64,000 bases of DNA from UBA1426 sp050953365 (GTDB lineage Bacteria; Bacillota; Clostridia; Peptostreptococcales; Anaerovoracaceae): assembly GCA_050953365.1 (NCBI GenBank), contig JBMNMN010000002.1, positions 62,001-126,000 of the forward strand, given 5' to 3'. The notes below the pieces were generated by a model. That model was given only the letters and a program-made list of their open reading frames with translations. It was not told the origin of the DNA and did no database searches. The position numbers and the translations under genes were made by a program. Position 1 is the stretch's first letter, and each line of letters opens with the position of its first letter. This document shows positions 36,696 to 46,509 of this stretch, one piece after another.

Positions 36696-37651
36696 ATATA
36701 TTGTATTTGGTTGTTCAACAGACCATGTTCTTTTCTATCCCTCTGCTCATAGTGGCTTTGGGCGGCGTATTCACTGAACGGGGCGGTGTCACCAACATTG
36801 CTTTGGACGGTATGATGATCATGGGCGCATTTACGAGTATTTTCTTCATCAACAGGATGGGCGGAATTATGAGCGGACAGCCCTTGCTGTTGATTGCCAT
36901 TCTCATTGCCGTGGTCACAGGAATGATCTTTTCGCTGCTGCATGCCTACGCATCGGTGAATATGAAGTCCGATCAGATTATTAGCGGTACTGCCTTAAAT
37001 ATGTTTGCTCCCGCATTCGCTATCTACGTTGCCCGTATGATTCAGGAAAACAGCGTGCAGCAGATCACTTTCAGCAACACCTTCCGTATAGCATCTGTGC
37101 CGATATTAGGTGACATTCCCATTCTGGGAGGGCTTTTCTTCCGTAACGCCTACATCACCACTTATATAGGGCTGCTTATATTGGTTATATCGACAATTGT
37201 ACTCTACAAAACCCGCTTTGGTCTTCGGCTGCGGGCTTGCGGCGAGCATCCCCATGCGGCCGATTCCGTAGGAATCAATGTATATAGGATGCGCTATGCG
37301 GGTGTCATAATATCCGGCGGCTTAGCCGGGCTGGGAGGGCTGGTATTCGTCGTTCCTACATCCACCCAGTTCAACGCCACTGTGTCCGGCTACGGATTCC
37401 TTGCTCTTGCGGTTATGATCTTCGGTCAATGGAAACCGATAAGGGTTTTGTTTGCGGCGTTCTTCTTCGGACTGATGAAGACCATCGCTTCGGCCTACTC
37501 CGTCATTCCGTTTTTGTCTACGTCGCAGATACCCAGCGATGTGTATAAGATGATACCTTTTATCGCAACCTTAATAGTGTTGGCCTTCAGTTCCAAATCC
37601 TCGCAGGCGCCCAGAGCTGTGGCGGTGCCTTATGATAAGGGCAGCAGATAA
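36692..37651 (+). CDS. nucleoside ABC transporter permease 2
   Basis: A 319-residue permease of the NupQ/YufQ type with about nine helices. GGVFTERGGVTNIALDGMM and LRLRACGEHPHAADSVGINV (coupling loop) are typical. It pairs with the preceding permease, sharing a 4-base overlap (ATGA). Last gene of the importer operon. Confidence 0.92.
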   Translation: MNILYLVVQQTMFFSIPLLIVALGGVFTERGGVTNIALDGMMIMGAFTSIFFINRMGGIMSGQPLLLIAILIAVVTGMIFSLLHAYASVNMKSDQIISGTALNMFAPAFAIYVARMIQENSVQQITFSNTFRIASVPILGDIPILGGLFFRNAYITTYIGLLILVISTIVLYKTRFGLRLRACGEHPHAADSVGINVYRMRYAGVIISGGLAGLGGLVFVVPTSTQFNATVSGYGFLALAVMIFGQWKPIRVLFAAFFFGLMKTIASAYSVIPFLSTSQIPSDVYKMIPFIATLIVLAFSSKSSQAPRAVAVPYDKGSR

Positions 37652-37740
37652 GGCGCGGAGAAAGACACACAAGGACAGACCTTTGGTTCCGGAGTCTGCC
37701 CGCAATTTGGTTCAGGCAGTGATATGAAGGGAGAGATACA

Positions 37741-39534
37741 TTGTTGGCTTTTTTACCGGTTACAAGAGAAGAGATGGAAGTCCTGGGCTGGGAACGGCCG
37801 GATTTTGTCCTCGTAACCGGAGATGCATACGTGGACCATCCTTCCTTTGGACACGCAATTATCAGCCGTGTATTGGAAAGCAGAGGCTATAAAGTAGCAA
37901 TTCTACCTCAACCCCAGTGGCGCAGCCCGGACGACTTTCGTCGTTTCGGCAGGCCCAGGCTGGGGTTTCTCATCACTTCCGGCAATGTGGACTCCATGGT
38001 AAATCATTATTCGGTGTTCAAACGGAGAAGGCGCACCGATATTTATTCACCGGGAGGAGAGGCCGGTCGTCGCCCGGACCGAGCTGTCATCGTCTACAGC
38101 CATCGGGCAAGGGAAGCGTATAAGGATGTGCCCATAATCTTGGGCGGTCTGGAAGCAAGCCTGCGAAGGCATGCCCATTATGACTATTGGGAAGATAAAA
38201 TTCGCAGATCCATTCTCTTGGATTCCAAAGCCGACCTTTTGGTTTACGGGATGGGAGAAAAGGCTGTTGTGGAGATTGCTGAAGCCCTGGACAGCGGCAT
38301 CGATGCAAAACATATCAGCTGGATTTCCGGGACCGTTTACCGCAGAACCGTTTCAACCGGCGGGCTTGAATCCGAGTTTCCGGGGCAATCACCTGTTCTC
38401 CTTCCTTCTTTTGAGGAAGTATCCGTTTCAAAGAAAGCCTTTGCCGACAGTTTTCGGATTCAATACAGAAACAACGATTCCATTCAAGGGAAGATCTTAG
38501 TGGAGCCTTACGGTGAAAACAATGTGGTCGTTGCAAATCCTCCAATGTCACCTCTTGAGACGTTGGATCTGGACGATATATATGAACTGCCTTATGAAAG
38601 AAACTGGCATCCCATGTATGAAGCGGAGGGAGGAGTCCCTGCCATTGATGAAGTCAAATTCAGCATTACCGCAAATCGGGGGTGCTTTGGAGGCTGCGCC
38701 TTTTGCGCTTTAACCTACCATCAGGGCCGTGAAGTAAGAGGGCGGAGCAAAGAGTCCATTCTCAGGGAAGCGGAGGCGCTGACCAAGATGCCGGATTTTA
38801 AAGGGTATATTCACGACATCGGAGGTCCCACCGCAAATTTTCGGAGCCCTGCCTGCGACAAGCAACTTGTCTTCGGTGTGTGTAAAGAGAAGGATTGTCT
38901 CTATCCGAAACCCTGTAAAAAACTTGTGGTGGATCACAGAGAGTATCTTGATATTCTGCGCAGCGTACGGAGCCTGCCGGGCGTAAAGAAGGTGTTCATC
39001 CGTTCCGGAATCCGCTACGATTACGTAATGGCGGATGAAAGCGGCGAATTTCTCGAAGAGATCTGCAGGCATCATGTAAGCGGCACTCTCAAAGTGGCGC
39101 CGGAACATATATCGCCCCGGGTCTTGGCAAGGATGCGGAAGCCGCCCAAAGAAGTATTTGAGGCATTTAGCAAGAGATACAAGGAGATTAATGAAAGAAC
39201 CGGAAAAAAGCAATACCTGATTCCTTACTTAATTTCCTCTCATCCCGGATCTACCTTGGAGGATGCGGTGGAGCTTGCTCTTTACCTGAAAAAGAGCGGA
39301 TTTGTTCCGGATCAGGTTCAGGATTTTTATCCCACACCGGGGACTTTGGCTACTTGTATGTACTATACGGAGACGGATCCTTTGACGGGAGAAAAGGTTT
39401 ATGTGGCTAAAGACATGAAAGAAAAAAAGCTGCAGCGGGCATTGCTGCATTTTCATAAGAAGGAAAACAGACCTTTTGTAAAAGAAGCGCTTGAAAGGGT
39501 CGGCAGAAAGGACCTTATTGATGTTCTAAAATAG
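37741..39534 (+). CDS. YgiQ-family radical SAM protein
   Basis: A 597-residue protein with the YgiQ N-terminal domain (AFLPVTREEMEVLGW; DFVLVTGDAYVDHPSFGHAI) and a radical SAM core with CxxxCxxC in NRGCFGGCAFCAL. VAPEHISPRVLARM and QDFYPTPGTLATCMYYTE are family landmarks. Its substrate is unknown in any organism, despite wide distribution. The start is TTG 37741 with GGGAGAG upstream. It ends 39 bases before the DNA methyltransferase gene. Confidence 0.92.
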   Translation: MLAFLPVTREEMEVLGWERPDFVLVTGDAYVDHPSFGHAIISRVLESRGYKVAILPQPQWRSPDDFRRFGRPRLGFLITSGNVDSMVNHYSVFKRRRRTDIYSPGGEAGRRPDRAVIVYSHRAREAYKDVPIILGGLEASLRRHAHYDYWEDKIRRSILLDSKADLLVYGMGEKAVVEIAEALDSGIDAKHISWISGTVYRRTVSTGGLESEFPGQSPVLLPSFEEVSVSKKAFADSFRIQYRNNDSIQGKILVEPYGENNVVVANPPMSPLETLDLDDIYELPYERNWHPMYEAEGGVPAIDEVKFSITANRGCFGGCAFCALTYHQGREVRGRSKESILREAEALTKMPDFKGYIHDIGGPTANFRSPACDKQLVFGVCKEKDCLYPKPCKKLVVDHREYLDILRSVRSLPGVKKVFIRSGIRYDYVMADESGEFLEEICRHHVSGTLKVAPEHISPRVLARMRKPPKEVFEAFSKRYKEINERTGKKQYLIPYLISSHPGSTLEDAVELALYLKKSGFVPDQVQDFYPTPGTLATCMYYTETDPLTGEKVYVAKDMKEKKLQRALLHFHKKENRPFVKEALERVGRKDLIDVLK

Positions 39535-39573
39535 TAGTTTGATAGCAGTGGCGGTAAAAGGAAGGAATGTGTC

Positions 39574-40941
39574 ATGGGTTTGATTATGAAGCTTCCTCAT
39601 ATTATGGATGAGAGCAGGAAGGCCTTTGAAGAGATCATGGCCACATCCGGTGTCGGGAAGTACGTATTAAAGGAATGCGCCGGCAAGGGAAGAGAGAAAG
39701 ACCTCCTTTCCGAAAATATGCTTGTCAGAGGCGACAATCTGCACTTCATGAAGTTTCTTATGGATGAAAAGGATCTTTTGGGCAAGGTCCGTTTGATATA
39801 TATCGATCCGCCTTTCTTCTCCAAATCTCATTACGGCGCCGAAATCAAGCTCCGTTCCGATAAGATTAAGAATATTCCCGTTATGAAGCAAAAGGCGTAT
39901 ACCGATACCTGGGAAGAGGGATTGGAAGAGTACCTTAAAATGCTTGCTCTTCGATTGATGCTTATGCGCGAACTTCTGGCGGATGACGGCTGCATCTGGG
40001 TCCATTTGGACTGGCACGCTGTCCATTATGTGAAGGTTCTTATGGATGAAATCTTCGGAGAAGAGAATTTCGTCAACGAAATTATTTGGCATTATAAGTC
40101 GGGAGGGGCCAGCAAAAGGCGCTTTGCGAGAAAGCACGATACCCTGCTGTTCTACGGAAAAACAAATACATACTACTTTGAGCCCTTCAAGGAAAAATCA
40201 TACAATCGTGATTATAAGCCCTATCGTTTTAAAGGCGTTAAGGAATATCGGGATGAACTGGGCTGGTACACCATGGTCAATCGAAAAGATGTATGGCAGT
40301 TGGATATGGTCGGAAGGACCTCCGCCGAACGTACCGGCTATGTGACGCAGAAACCTGAAACCTTAATCGAACGCATTCTGGAAAGTTGTACCCGGGAAGG
40401 CGATTTGTGCGCCGATTTCTTCGGCGGGTCAGGGACCATGGCGGCTGTAGCAGATCGGATGGGAAGGAAATGGATTTCATGTGACATCGGCAGGTTGGCC
40501 ACCATCAGTTCCCACAAGCGGCTCATTACGGCCGGCGCTTCCTATTCTTTCTATGAAGAAAGGGGCAGCGAGTCCGACGTTGAGGAGAAAGGTACAATCG
40601 AAGCGGAGATTTCCCTTCAGCCGGCTCTCGCTTCGGACAAGATGTTATTAAGGGTAGAACTAACAGGTTATCGGCCTTACTCTTTAAAGCAGCTGCCCGT
40701 GGAGGACAAGTATCTGCCCATCGTTGAAAAGATTTTGGATGAAGATTCTTTGCAATTTGTTGCATACTGGAGCATAGATTGTCATTATGAGAAGGGAATC
40801 AACAAACCCGACGCATACATATGTAAGAACAATGAGGGAATAGAAACCCTTTATGAGACCATAGGGTCAGAGTTCGGGCCTGTCTGCATCAAAGTGGTGG
40901 ATATTTTTGGCAACAGCGCCGTTCTCACGGCCAACTTGTGA
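39574..40941 (+). CDS. orphan site-specific DNA methyltransferase (beta class, N6-adenine/N4-cytosine)
   Basis: A 455-residue methyltransferase. The catalytic motif IV IDPPF is at residues 77-81 and the SAM motif I DFFGGSGTMAAVA is near residue 282, the beta-class order (type III Mod-like). The region between (~110-270) would hold the target-recognition part. About 120 residues after motif I (from ~330) form an extra C-terminal domain I do not recognise. No restriction endonuclease, specificity subunit or helicase is nearby, so it acts alone or with a distant partner. GGAAGGAATG lies before the ATG. It could be a regulatory (epigenetic) enzyme; the target sequence is unknown. Confidence 0.85.
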   Translation: MGLIMKLPHIMDESRKAFEEIMATSGVGKYVLKECAGKGREKDLLSENMLVRGDNLHFMKFLMDEKDLLGKVRLIYIDPPFFSKSHYGAEIKLRSDKIKNIPVMKQKAYTDTWEEGLEEYLKMLALRLMLMRELLADDGCIWVHLDWHAVHYVKVLMDEIFGEENFVNEIIWHYKSGGASKRRFARKHDTLLFYGKTNTYYFEPFKEKSYNRDYKPYRFKGVKEYRDELGWYTMVNRKDVWQLDMVGRTSAERTGYVTQKPETLIERILESCTREGDLCADFFGGSGTMAAVADRMGRKWISCDIGRLATISSHKRLITAGASYSFYEERGSESDVEEKGTIEAEISLQPALASDKMLLRVELTGYRPYSLKQLPVEDKYLPIVEKILDEDSLQFVAYWSIDCHYEKGINKPDAYICKNNEGIETLYETIGSEFGPVCIKVVDIFGNSAVLTANL

Positions 40942-41025
40942 AGCTAAACTTGTAAAAGGAGATAAACACCTTTACAGATTCTGCTTTTACAGGATAATAA
41001 ACCAAAATCAATAAAATGATTAAAA

Positions 41026-41248
41026 TTAGTTGATTTTTATTTAAAAAATGCTCGATAACCGAGATAAAACAAGAGAAAATCAACTAAATAAACATTAATA
41101 CTGAAATTTAGTTGATTTTTTTATTAAAAAGTCAACTAATAATACTGATTCTATAGAAATTAGTTGATCCACCGGCAAAGAGAGCAGGATATTCCCAATA
41201 TATGGAAAACATATCAACTAAAAAAGATCCTTTTCAGAATATTAGTTG
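41026..41248. repeat. seven alternating copies of TTAGTTGA / TCAACTAA
   Basis: Copies are at 41026 (+), 41080 (-), 41108 (+), 41131 (-), 41160 (+), 41214 (-) and 41242 (+, last base differs). Strict alternation of orientation lets neighbours pair as hairpins. The longer consensus is TTAGTTGATTTTT. The 455-base gap 40942-41396 holds nothing else that I can support: one short open frame (41164-41367) lacks a ribosome site. Candidates are protein-binding sites, a small repeat array or an RNA. Confidence 0.7.
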
Positions 41249-41396
41249 CTCTTTGGCTTTTAGCAAAAGAACATGACTTTTATAAGAACGAATATGTTTA
41301 TATTTGGCGTTTAACAGCGGATATGATTTTTATTGAAACTTACGAATTGATTGGCGTGAACTCATAAAATCGCGAATAAAAGAGGGTAGATGTAAG

Positions 41397-42296
41397 ATGT
41401 GGAAAAATACCATCACTAAGGAAAAAATAAAGGAATGGGGCATAGATTGGCTCTTTATTATTGTAGGTTGCGCTTTGGGAGCTTTCTCAAGCATTTGCAT
41501 CCTGATCCCTAACGGGCTTTCCAGCGGAGGAATTACAGGCATATGCCGGATTCTTCAAGAAACCATAGGCATAGATTTCTCTATTTTGTATTATGGTTTT
41601 GCTTTTTTGATTTTAGTGATCTGCGGTATCCTTCTTGGCATAGGAGAAGCGAAAAAGATCTTGCTTTTGACTGTACTGTACCCCGCATTCCTTTTTCTGT
41701 TTGAGAAGCTCAACATAAACTTGCTTGAGGAAAAGGATGTAATTCTGGCTGCTATTTATTGCGGTGTGTTTAGCGGCATTTGTACGGGGTTGATCTTTAC
41801 CCGGGGCTATTCCTTTGGAGGAACGGATACCATAGCGAAGATCATCAAAAAGAAGCTGCTTCCGCAGGTAGGGATTTCAAAAATTCTGCTTGTCATTGAC
41901 GCAGTTATTATCATAGCTTCGGGCCTTTTTTTCGGCCGAAACATTGCGCTTTATGCCCTGGTAACCCAGATTATTTTCTCCAGAGTGGTAGATTATGTCA
42001 TGTACGGCTTTGATTCCAAGGTGGTTCAACTGGAGATCATTACCGATAAACACGATGAGGTGGCAGATTACATTCTCCACGAAGTCAAGAGGGGTGTCTC
42101 CAATGTAAAAATAATAGGGCAATATACACAGCAACCTCGTCAAAAGATCATTACTTTATGCTCACCCCGGGAAAGCATGCTGATCAAGCAGTTTGTTGCC
42201 AAAGTAGATAAAAAGGCCTTTGTGACGGTCATTCGCGTGGAGACCGTCTGGGGGTTGGGAGCGGGCTTCAGCGATCTCATGGATGAAAAGGAATGA
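41397..42296 (+). CDS. YitT-family membrane protein
   Basis: A 299-residue protein with five or six membrane helices in the N-terminal ~200 residues (GCALGAFSSICILIPNGLSS; SGICTGLIFTRGYSFGGTD) and a C-terminal soluble DUF2179 domain (residues ~220-290) ending in the family sequence FVTVIRVETVWGLGAGFSD. The transported or sensed compound is unknown. It follows the TTAGTTGA repeat cluster, which therefore lies in its promoter region. Confidence 0.88.
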   Translation: MWKNTITKEKIKEWGIDWLFIIVGCALGAFSSICILIPNGLSSGGITGICRILQETIGIDFSILYYGFAFLILVICGILLGIGEAKKILLLTVLYPAFLFLFEKLNINLLEEKDVILAAIYCGVFSGICTGLIFTRGYSFGGTDTIAKIIKKKLLPQVGISKILLVIDAVIIIASGLFFGRNIALYALVTQIIFSRVVDYVMYGFDSKVVQLEIITDKHDEVADYILHEVKRGVSNVKIIGQYTQQPRQKIITLCSPRESMLIKQFVAKVDKKAFVTVIRVETVWGLGAGFSDLMDEKE

Positions 42297-42316
42297 TAAT
42301 TTTATCCATGATTTCC

Positions 42317-43615
42317 TTATCTCTTTTTGGTGTAATAATATACGGGCAATCCTGCCAGCGTAATTAAAATACCTACGGCGGAATTGATCGGTTCACTTAC
42401 GATGGTGCTGATTAAGATATAAACTCCGCCTAAGATGCCCACAATAGGAGTAATCGGATATAGGGGAACCCTGTAACGATTTGCCCTCAGGGGCATTTTT
42501 TTTCTCAACAGAAAGACGCCGAAAACGCCGGACACAAAGAAGATCCACAGCACGAATACCAGCAGATCCGTAAGTGTATTAAACGTGCCGGAAAAAATAT
42601 AGATTACCGCCAAGGCGCTTTCCAAAATCAGAGCGTTTGTAGGCGTGCCGAAACGTCTATGAAGCTTCATGAGCTTTGTCGAGTAGGGAAGTTGCTTTCT
42701 TTCCCCCATAGAAAAAGGTACCCTTGCTCCGGTTAAAGTATAGCCATTGAGAGCACCGAATACGGATACGATTATCCCTGCTGCGATGAAAGCCGCGCCT
42801 CCTCCTCCAAACAATACTACTGCAGCATCGGAAGCGGGAGTGTCGGAAACGGTAATTTGCTCGATGGGAATGATGTTAAGCAATGCTATATTAATTAAAA
42901 GATAGACCGTCATAACAGCGGTCACTCCGAGGATGATCGCGCGAGGCATTTCTTTTGTTGGATTTTTCAGCTCTCCGGCCATATTTGTTACGGAGATCCA
43001 GCCATCATAAGCCCATAGAGTGCCGAGGATCGCCGCCCCGAAGCCGGCTCCTTCGGTGATTACGGTAACGGTACGAAAATCGTGGGCTTCACCCTTTGTC
43101 AAGCCCCAAAAAATAATGATGGCGATCGGAATCAGTTTGGCGACCGTTGAAAGAGTCTGGACCATGCCCCCGCACTTGGTTGATAGAATATTCATAGCCG
43201 TAACAAAAGCCAAAACGCCAACTGCCAGCAGTTTCTGTTCCAATGCTCCTAAGGGGATAAAAAATGTAGTGTAGGTGCTGAAAGCGATGGCCAGCGCAGC
43301 TGCGGCTGCCGGGAATGAAATAACCGTCTGTACCCATCCCAGCAGAAATCCCCAAGCTTCCCCGTACAGCTCTTCCAGATATACATACAGCCCTCCTGTT
43401 TTTGGAATGGCTGCGGCGATTTCCGCAACGGTCAGCGCGGAAGCCATGGTAATGACGCCTCCCAGCGCCCAAGCCAGCAACCCAAGTATGGGGGATCCGG
43501 CATTGTGAAAGACAATACTGGGCTTCAAAAAAATTCCGGAACCTATAATCATTCCGATAACGATGGCAATCGCCTGCACAAAAGTCACTGTCTTTTTTAA
43601 GTTCCGCTGTGTCAT
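42317..43615 (-). CDS. APC-family amino acid permease
   Basis: A 432-residue membrane transporter with about 12 helices. VTFVQAIAIVIGMIIGSGIFLKP is the family helix 1 with the GSGIF substrate-binding loop. The start is ATG 43615, with AAAGGAAG 5 bases upstream; a TTG 27 bases further up is less likely. Closest in layout to the SteT/LAT-like exchangers or other polyamine-amino acid antiporters. The substrate cannot be told from sequence. It is convergent with yitT and divergent from the beta-propeller gene. Confidence 0.88.
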   Translation of the reverse strand: MTQRNLKKTVTFVQAIAIVIGMIIGSGIFLKPSIVFHNAGSPILGLLAWALGGVITMASALTVAEIAAAIPKTGGLYVYLEELYGEAWGFLLGWVQTVISFPAAAAALAIAFSTYTTFFIPLGALEQKLLAVGVLAFVTAMNILSTKCGGMVQTLSTVAKLIPIAIIIFWGLTKGEAHDFRTVTVITEGAGFGAAILGTLWAYDGWISVTNMAGELKNPTKEMPRAIILGVTAVMTVYLLINIALLNIIPIEQITVSDTPASDAAVVLFGGGGAAFIAAGIIVSVFGALNGYTLTGARVPFSMGERKQLPYSTKLMKLHRRFGTPTNALILESALAVIYIFSGTFNTLTDLLVFVLWIFFVSGVFGVFLLRKKMPLRANRYRVPLYPITPIVGILGGVYILISTIVSEPINSAVGILITLAGLPVYYYTKKR

Positions 43616-43876
43616 TCTATCTTCCTTTGTCCGCCTGCTCAATTGCGGCGCTGCAGGCTCTGTTTATTTATTTTAATCAATGTTATATATTCCCTTTTTA
43701 CCTGTTTTACAACCGGATTTTTAACATATTCAAAAAGAACAAGGGAACTAATTGCCCCGGTCTGCGTCTTAATAAGTAACAACTTGTATTTAAACCGGTG
43801 TTTGGTGTCGTTATATTTTGCGCCGGACACTTTTACAGCTTGCAGGCATTTATATAAAATGAGGAGGGGAGAAATT

Positions 43877-46339
43877 ATGAAAGCCACCGGGTCCGGGAAA
43901 TTGACCTTACTGTTGGTCTTTCTCCTGATTTTCAGCCTGATTGCCGGAGGCTGTGTGGCGACGGCACAGGCAAACCAACAGTATTCGGCCACAGACTTGA
44001 GCGGATATAAAGGAAAAGCGATTTTCATGCATGTGGGAAGCCCACTGATTCTTTCCGGTGATGAGACGGTGTTCCTCGATTCCGAGAATTTTGATGTGGC
44101 AGCCATGGTTTACAAGCAGCGCGCGCTGGTGCCGCTTCGTGCGGTAGCGGAGCATTTTGGAGCGACTGTCTCTTACGAACCGAGCAAACATGAAGCCATA
44201 GTTTCTTACGGCGGAAAGCAATTTGTATTCCCTATAGGCAAGGCCAGATACCAATCCGTTGAGGGAAACAGATCCGCAACCGTGGATATGGATACGGAAG
44301 CTTTGCTGAAGAATGACCGCACCATGGTTCCCATACGCGTAATTGCGGAAGAGCTGCTTAAGAAACACGTGGATTATATGGATGGCGTTATCGTCATCTC
44401 TGATGAGGCTATTCCGTTAAAGGGAAAAGACGGTCTGGTTAATACGGTCAAATCGAAAATTGGAGCAGCTACAAAAGCGGAGTCGGAGAGTCAATTAAGC
44501 CGCGTACTGCAATATAGGCCGGTATACGGAAGCGTGGAAAGAAGCGGCGCGGCAGTACCGGAGATGGGTACAGGCATTGCTCGCGACGGCGCTGACCAGA
44601 ATGCGGCAGAAGCTCCTGCGGCTGCGCCGGGTGAAGGCGGAGAACCAGAGAAAGGCGCCGGTTCATCGGATTACTCTTCGACGAATGTCCAGGTCGAGGG
44701 CATCGATGAGGCCGATATTGTGAAAACAGACGGGAGATACCTCTATTATGCGGGAAGCAACGCAGTGCGTATCATCCGCGCCGACGGTCCAAAGCTTTCC
44801 GAGGTCTCCATCATCAAGCTGCCGGATGAAAAGTATGTGCAGGAAATTTATCTGGATAAAGACAGACTGGTATTGTTAGGCAACCGCAACGAATATGATA
44901 AAATCCGTTACTATCCCATGATGGATAAACCCGCTGAACCGACGACGCAGGGAAGTTCCGTACGTGAACTGCCTGCCAACATTGCGCCGGATGCCCCGGT
45001 AAGCGACGAGGGGGGAGCGGCGAGCATGGCTGAAGTTGTGGAACCGGTTGTAGCCGAAATAGATGCAAGAATAATATATCCCGGATATTACAAATCCTTT
45101 GCTTTCGCGGACATCTACGATATTTCGGATCCTGCCAATCCTGCCCTGCTAAAGAGCCATGAAATGGAAGGATATTACCAATCCAGCAGGAAGTCCGGCG
45201 ACCACTTGTACCTAATCACCAATACCGGTTGGTACGGCGGCATTGTAGTGCCTTTGATGCGGGATACGGTAAGAGGCAAAGAGGCAGTACCGGTAGATTT
45301 GAAAGACATCATGGTCATGCCGGAACCCGCCAGCCCCGGCTACATCGTGCTCTCCGCCATTGACATTACGGATAACAGCAAAACGGAAGTAGAAGCTATC
45401 ACAGCCTATGGTTCCACAATCTATATGAACGAGTCGGCGCTCTACCTGGCTTCCGGCCGCTATGACGGAACCACGGATATCACCAAATTCAGGATTGACG
45501 GTATGAATATCGGCTATGCGGGCTCGGGAAGAGTTAAAGGAAGCTTGCTCAATCAGTTTTCCATGGATGAGTTTGAAGGCAATCTGAGGGTTGCCACTAC
45601 CGATTGGAATGAGGGCAACAATCTCTTCGTTTTGGACGGCTCTCTTAACGTGATCGGTTCCGTAACAGGCTTGGCGAAAGGCGAAACGATTTATTCGGTT
45701 CGTTTCATGGGCGATAAGGGCTATATCGTAACTTTCCGCACCATGGACCCGCTCTTTGTCTTTGACCTGTCGGATCCGAGGGCGCCAAAGGTAACCGGGG
45801 AATTGAAGATGCCGGGTTTCAGCAATTATTTACATCCCGTCGGTGACGGTCTCATCCTGGGTATCGGCATGGAGACCCGTGAACTCATTGAACGAGATGC
45901 AGCGGGCAACGAAAGACCCGTGGGTTTCCGCCAGGGCGGACTGAAGATCTCCCTCTTTGATGTTTCTGACATGGGCAAACCGAGAGAACTTACGAATCTT
46001 GTGATAGGGGAGAGCGGCAGCTACAGCGAAGCGCTTTACAATCATAAAGCTGTTATGGTTGATGCAGCCTCACAGCAGATCGTTTTTGATGCCTATATTT
46101 CCAGAAACAAAGATTGGAGCGATTACAGCCAGGGGGCTTTGGTAATCAGTTATAAAGACAATAAGGTATCACAAAAGGGGTTTTTAAAATATGAACAGCC
46201 GGAGGTATACGGAAAATACATTCCTTACGGCCGCAGAGCCGTGTACATCGGCAACACTCTGTACTATATCCAGGACGGCATAATCAACGCCTTTGATTAT
46301 AACAGCCTGGAGAAAACCGGATCCCTTGTCCTGAAATAA
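43877..46339 (+). CDS. secreted beta-propeller protein with stalk domain
   Basis: An 820-residue exported lipoprotein-like protein. Start ATG 43877 after GAGGAGGGGAG; the upstream extension is rejected. The signal sequence ends at LIAGGC, a lipobox candidate (Cys ~26). Residues ~55-185 form a copper-amine-oxidase-like N-terminal (stalk) domain (QRALVPLRAVAEHFGATVS; DRTMVPIRVIAEEL). From ~275 the Beta_propel domain follows, opening with YSSTNVQVEGIDEADIVKTD and continuing to the C-terminus. No catalytic residues are apparent. Probably a cell-surface scaffold or sensor. It has its own terminator. Confidence 0.85.
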   Translation: MKATGSGKLTLLLVFLLIFSLIAGGCVATAQANQQYSATDLSGYKGKAIFMHVGSPLILSGDETVFLDSENFDVAAMVYKQRALVPLRAVAEHFGATVSYEPSKHEAIVSYGGKQFVFPIGKARYQSVEGNRSATVDMDTEALLKNDRTMVPIRVIAEELLKKHVDYMDGVIVISDEAIPLKGKDGLVNTVKSKIGAATKAESESQLSRVLQYRPVYGSVERSGAAVPEMGTGIARDGADQNAAEAPAAAPGEGGEPEKGAGSSDYSSTNVQVEGIDEADIVKTDGRYLYYAGSNAVRIIRADGPKLSEVSIIKLPDEKYVQEIYLDKDRLVLLGNRNEYDKIRYYPMMDKPAEPTTQGSSVRELPANIAPDAPVSDEGGAASMAEVVEPVVAEIDARIIYPGYYKSFAFADIYDISDPANPALLKSHEMEGYYQSSRKSGDHLYLITNTGWYGGIVVPLMRDTVRGKEAVPVDLKDIMVMPEPASPGYIVLSAIDITDNSKTEVEAITAYGSTIYMNESALYLASGRYDGTTDITKFRIDGMNIGYAGSGRVKGSLLNQFSMDEFEGNLRVATTDWNEGNNLFVLDGSLNVIGSVTGLAKGETIYSVRFMGDKGYIVTFRTMDPLFVFDLSDPRAPKVTGELKMPGFSNYLHPVGDGLILGIGMETRELIERDAAGNERPVGFRQGGLKISLFDVSDMGKPRELTNLVIGESGSYSEALYNHKAVMVDAASQQIVFDAYISRNKDWSDYSQGALVISYKDNKVSQKGFLKYEQPEVYGKYIPYGRRAVYIGNTLYYIQDGIINAFDYNSLEKTGSLVLK

Positions 46340-46366
46340 GTTTTCAGAAGGTATCTCCGGAGGAGG

Positions 46367-46403
46367 GACTTGCAAAAAAGTGTCGGACACTCTTTGCAAG
46401 TCC
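46367..46403 (+). terminator. long intrinsic terminator containing GTGTCGGACAC
   Basis: GGACTTGCAAA pairs with TTTGCAAGTCC, and the interior AGTGTC-G-GACACT continues the stem, followed by TTTTT. It ends the beta-propeller gene. The inner palindrome belongs to the dispersed GTGTCnGACAC motif. Confidence 0.85.
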
Positions 46404-46509
46404 TTTTTCGTTTCATGAAACAGTGATTGAATCAGAAGAAATGTGATATTATATAAGTAAGTATCTCCGTCTTCGGACAAGAGGTAAGCTTTTGAGATTT
46501 AAGGGGGAT

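Noticed and set aside
41026..41248. CRISPR array
   Set aside because: The repeats are only 8-13 bp, alternate in orientation, have irregular spacing and no cas genes are nearby.
41164..41367. 67-codon open frame inside the TTAGTTGA region
   Set aside because: It begins at a TTG within a repeat copy, has no ribosome site and shows no family resemblance; best treated as non-coding.
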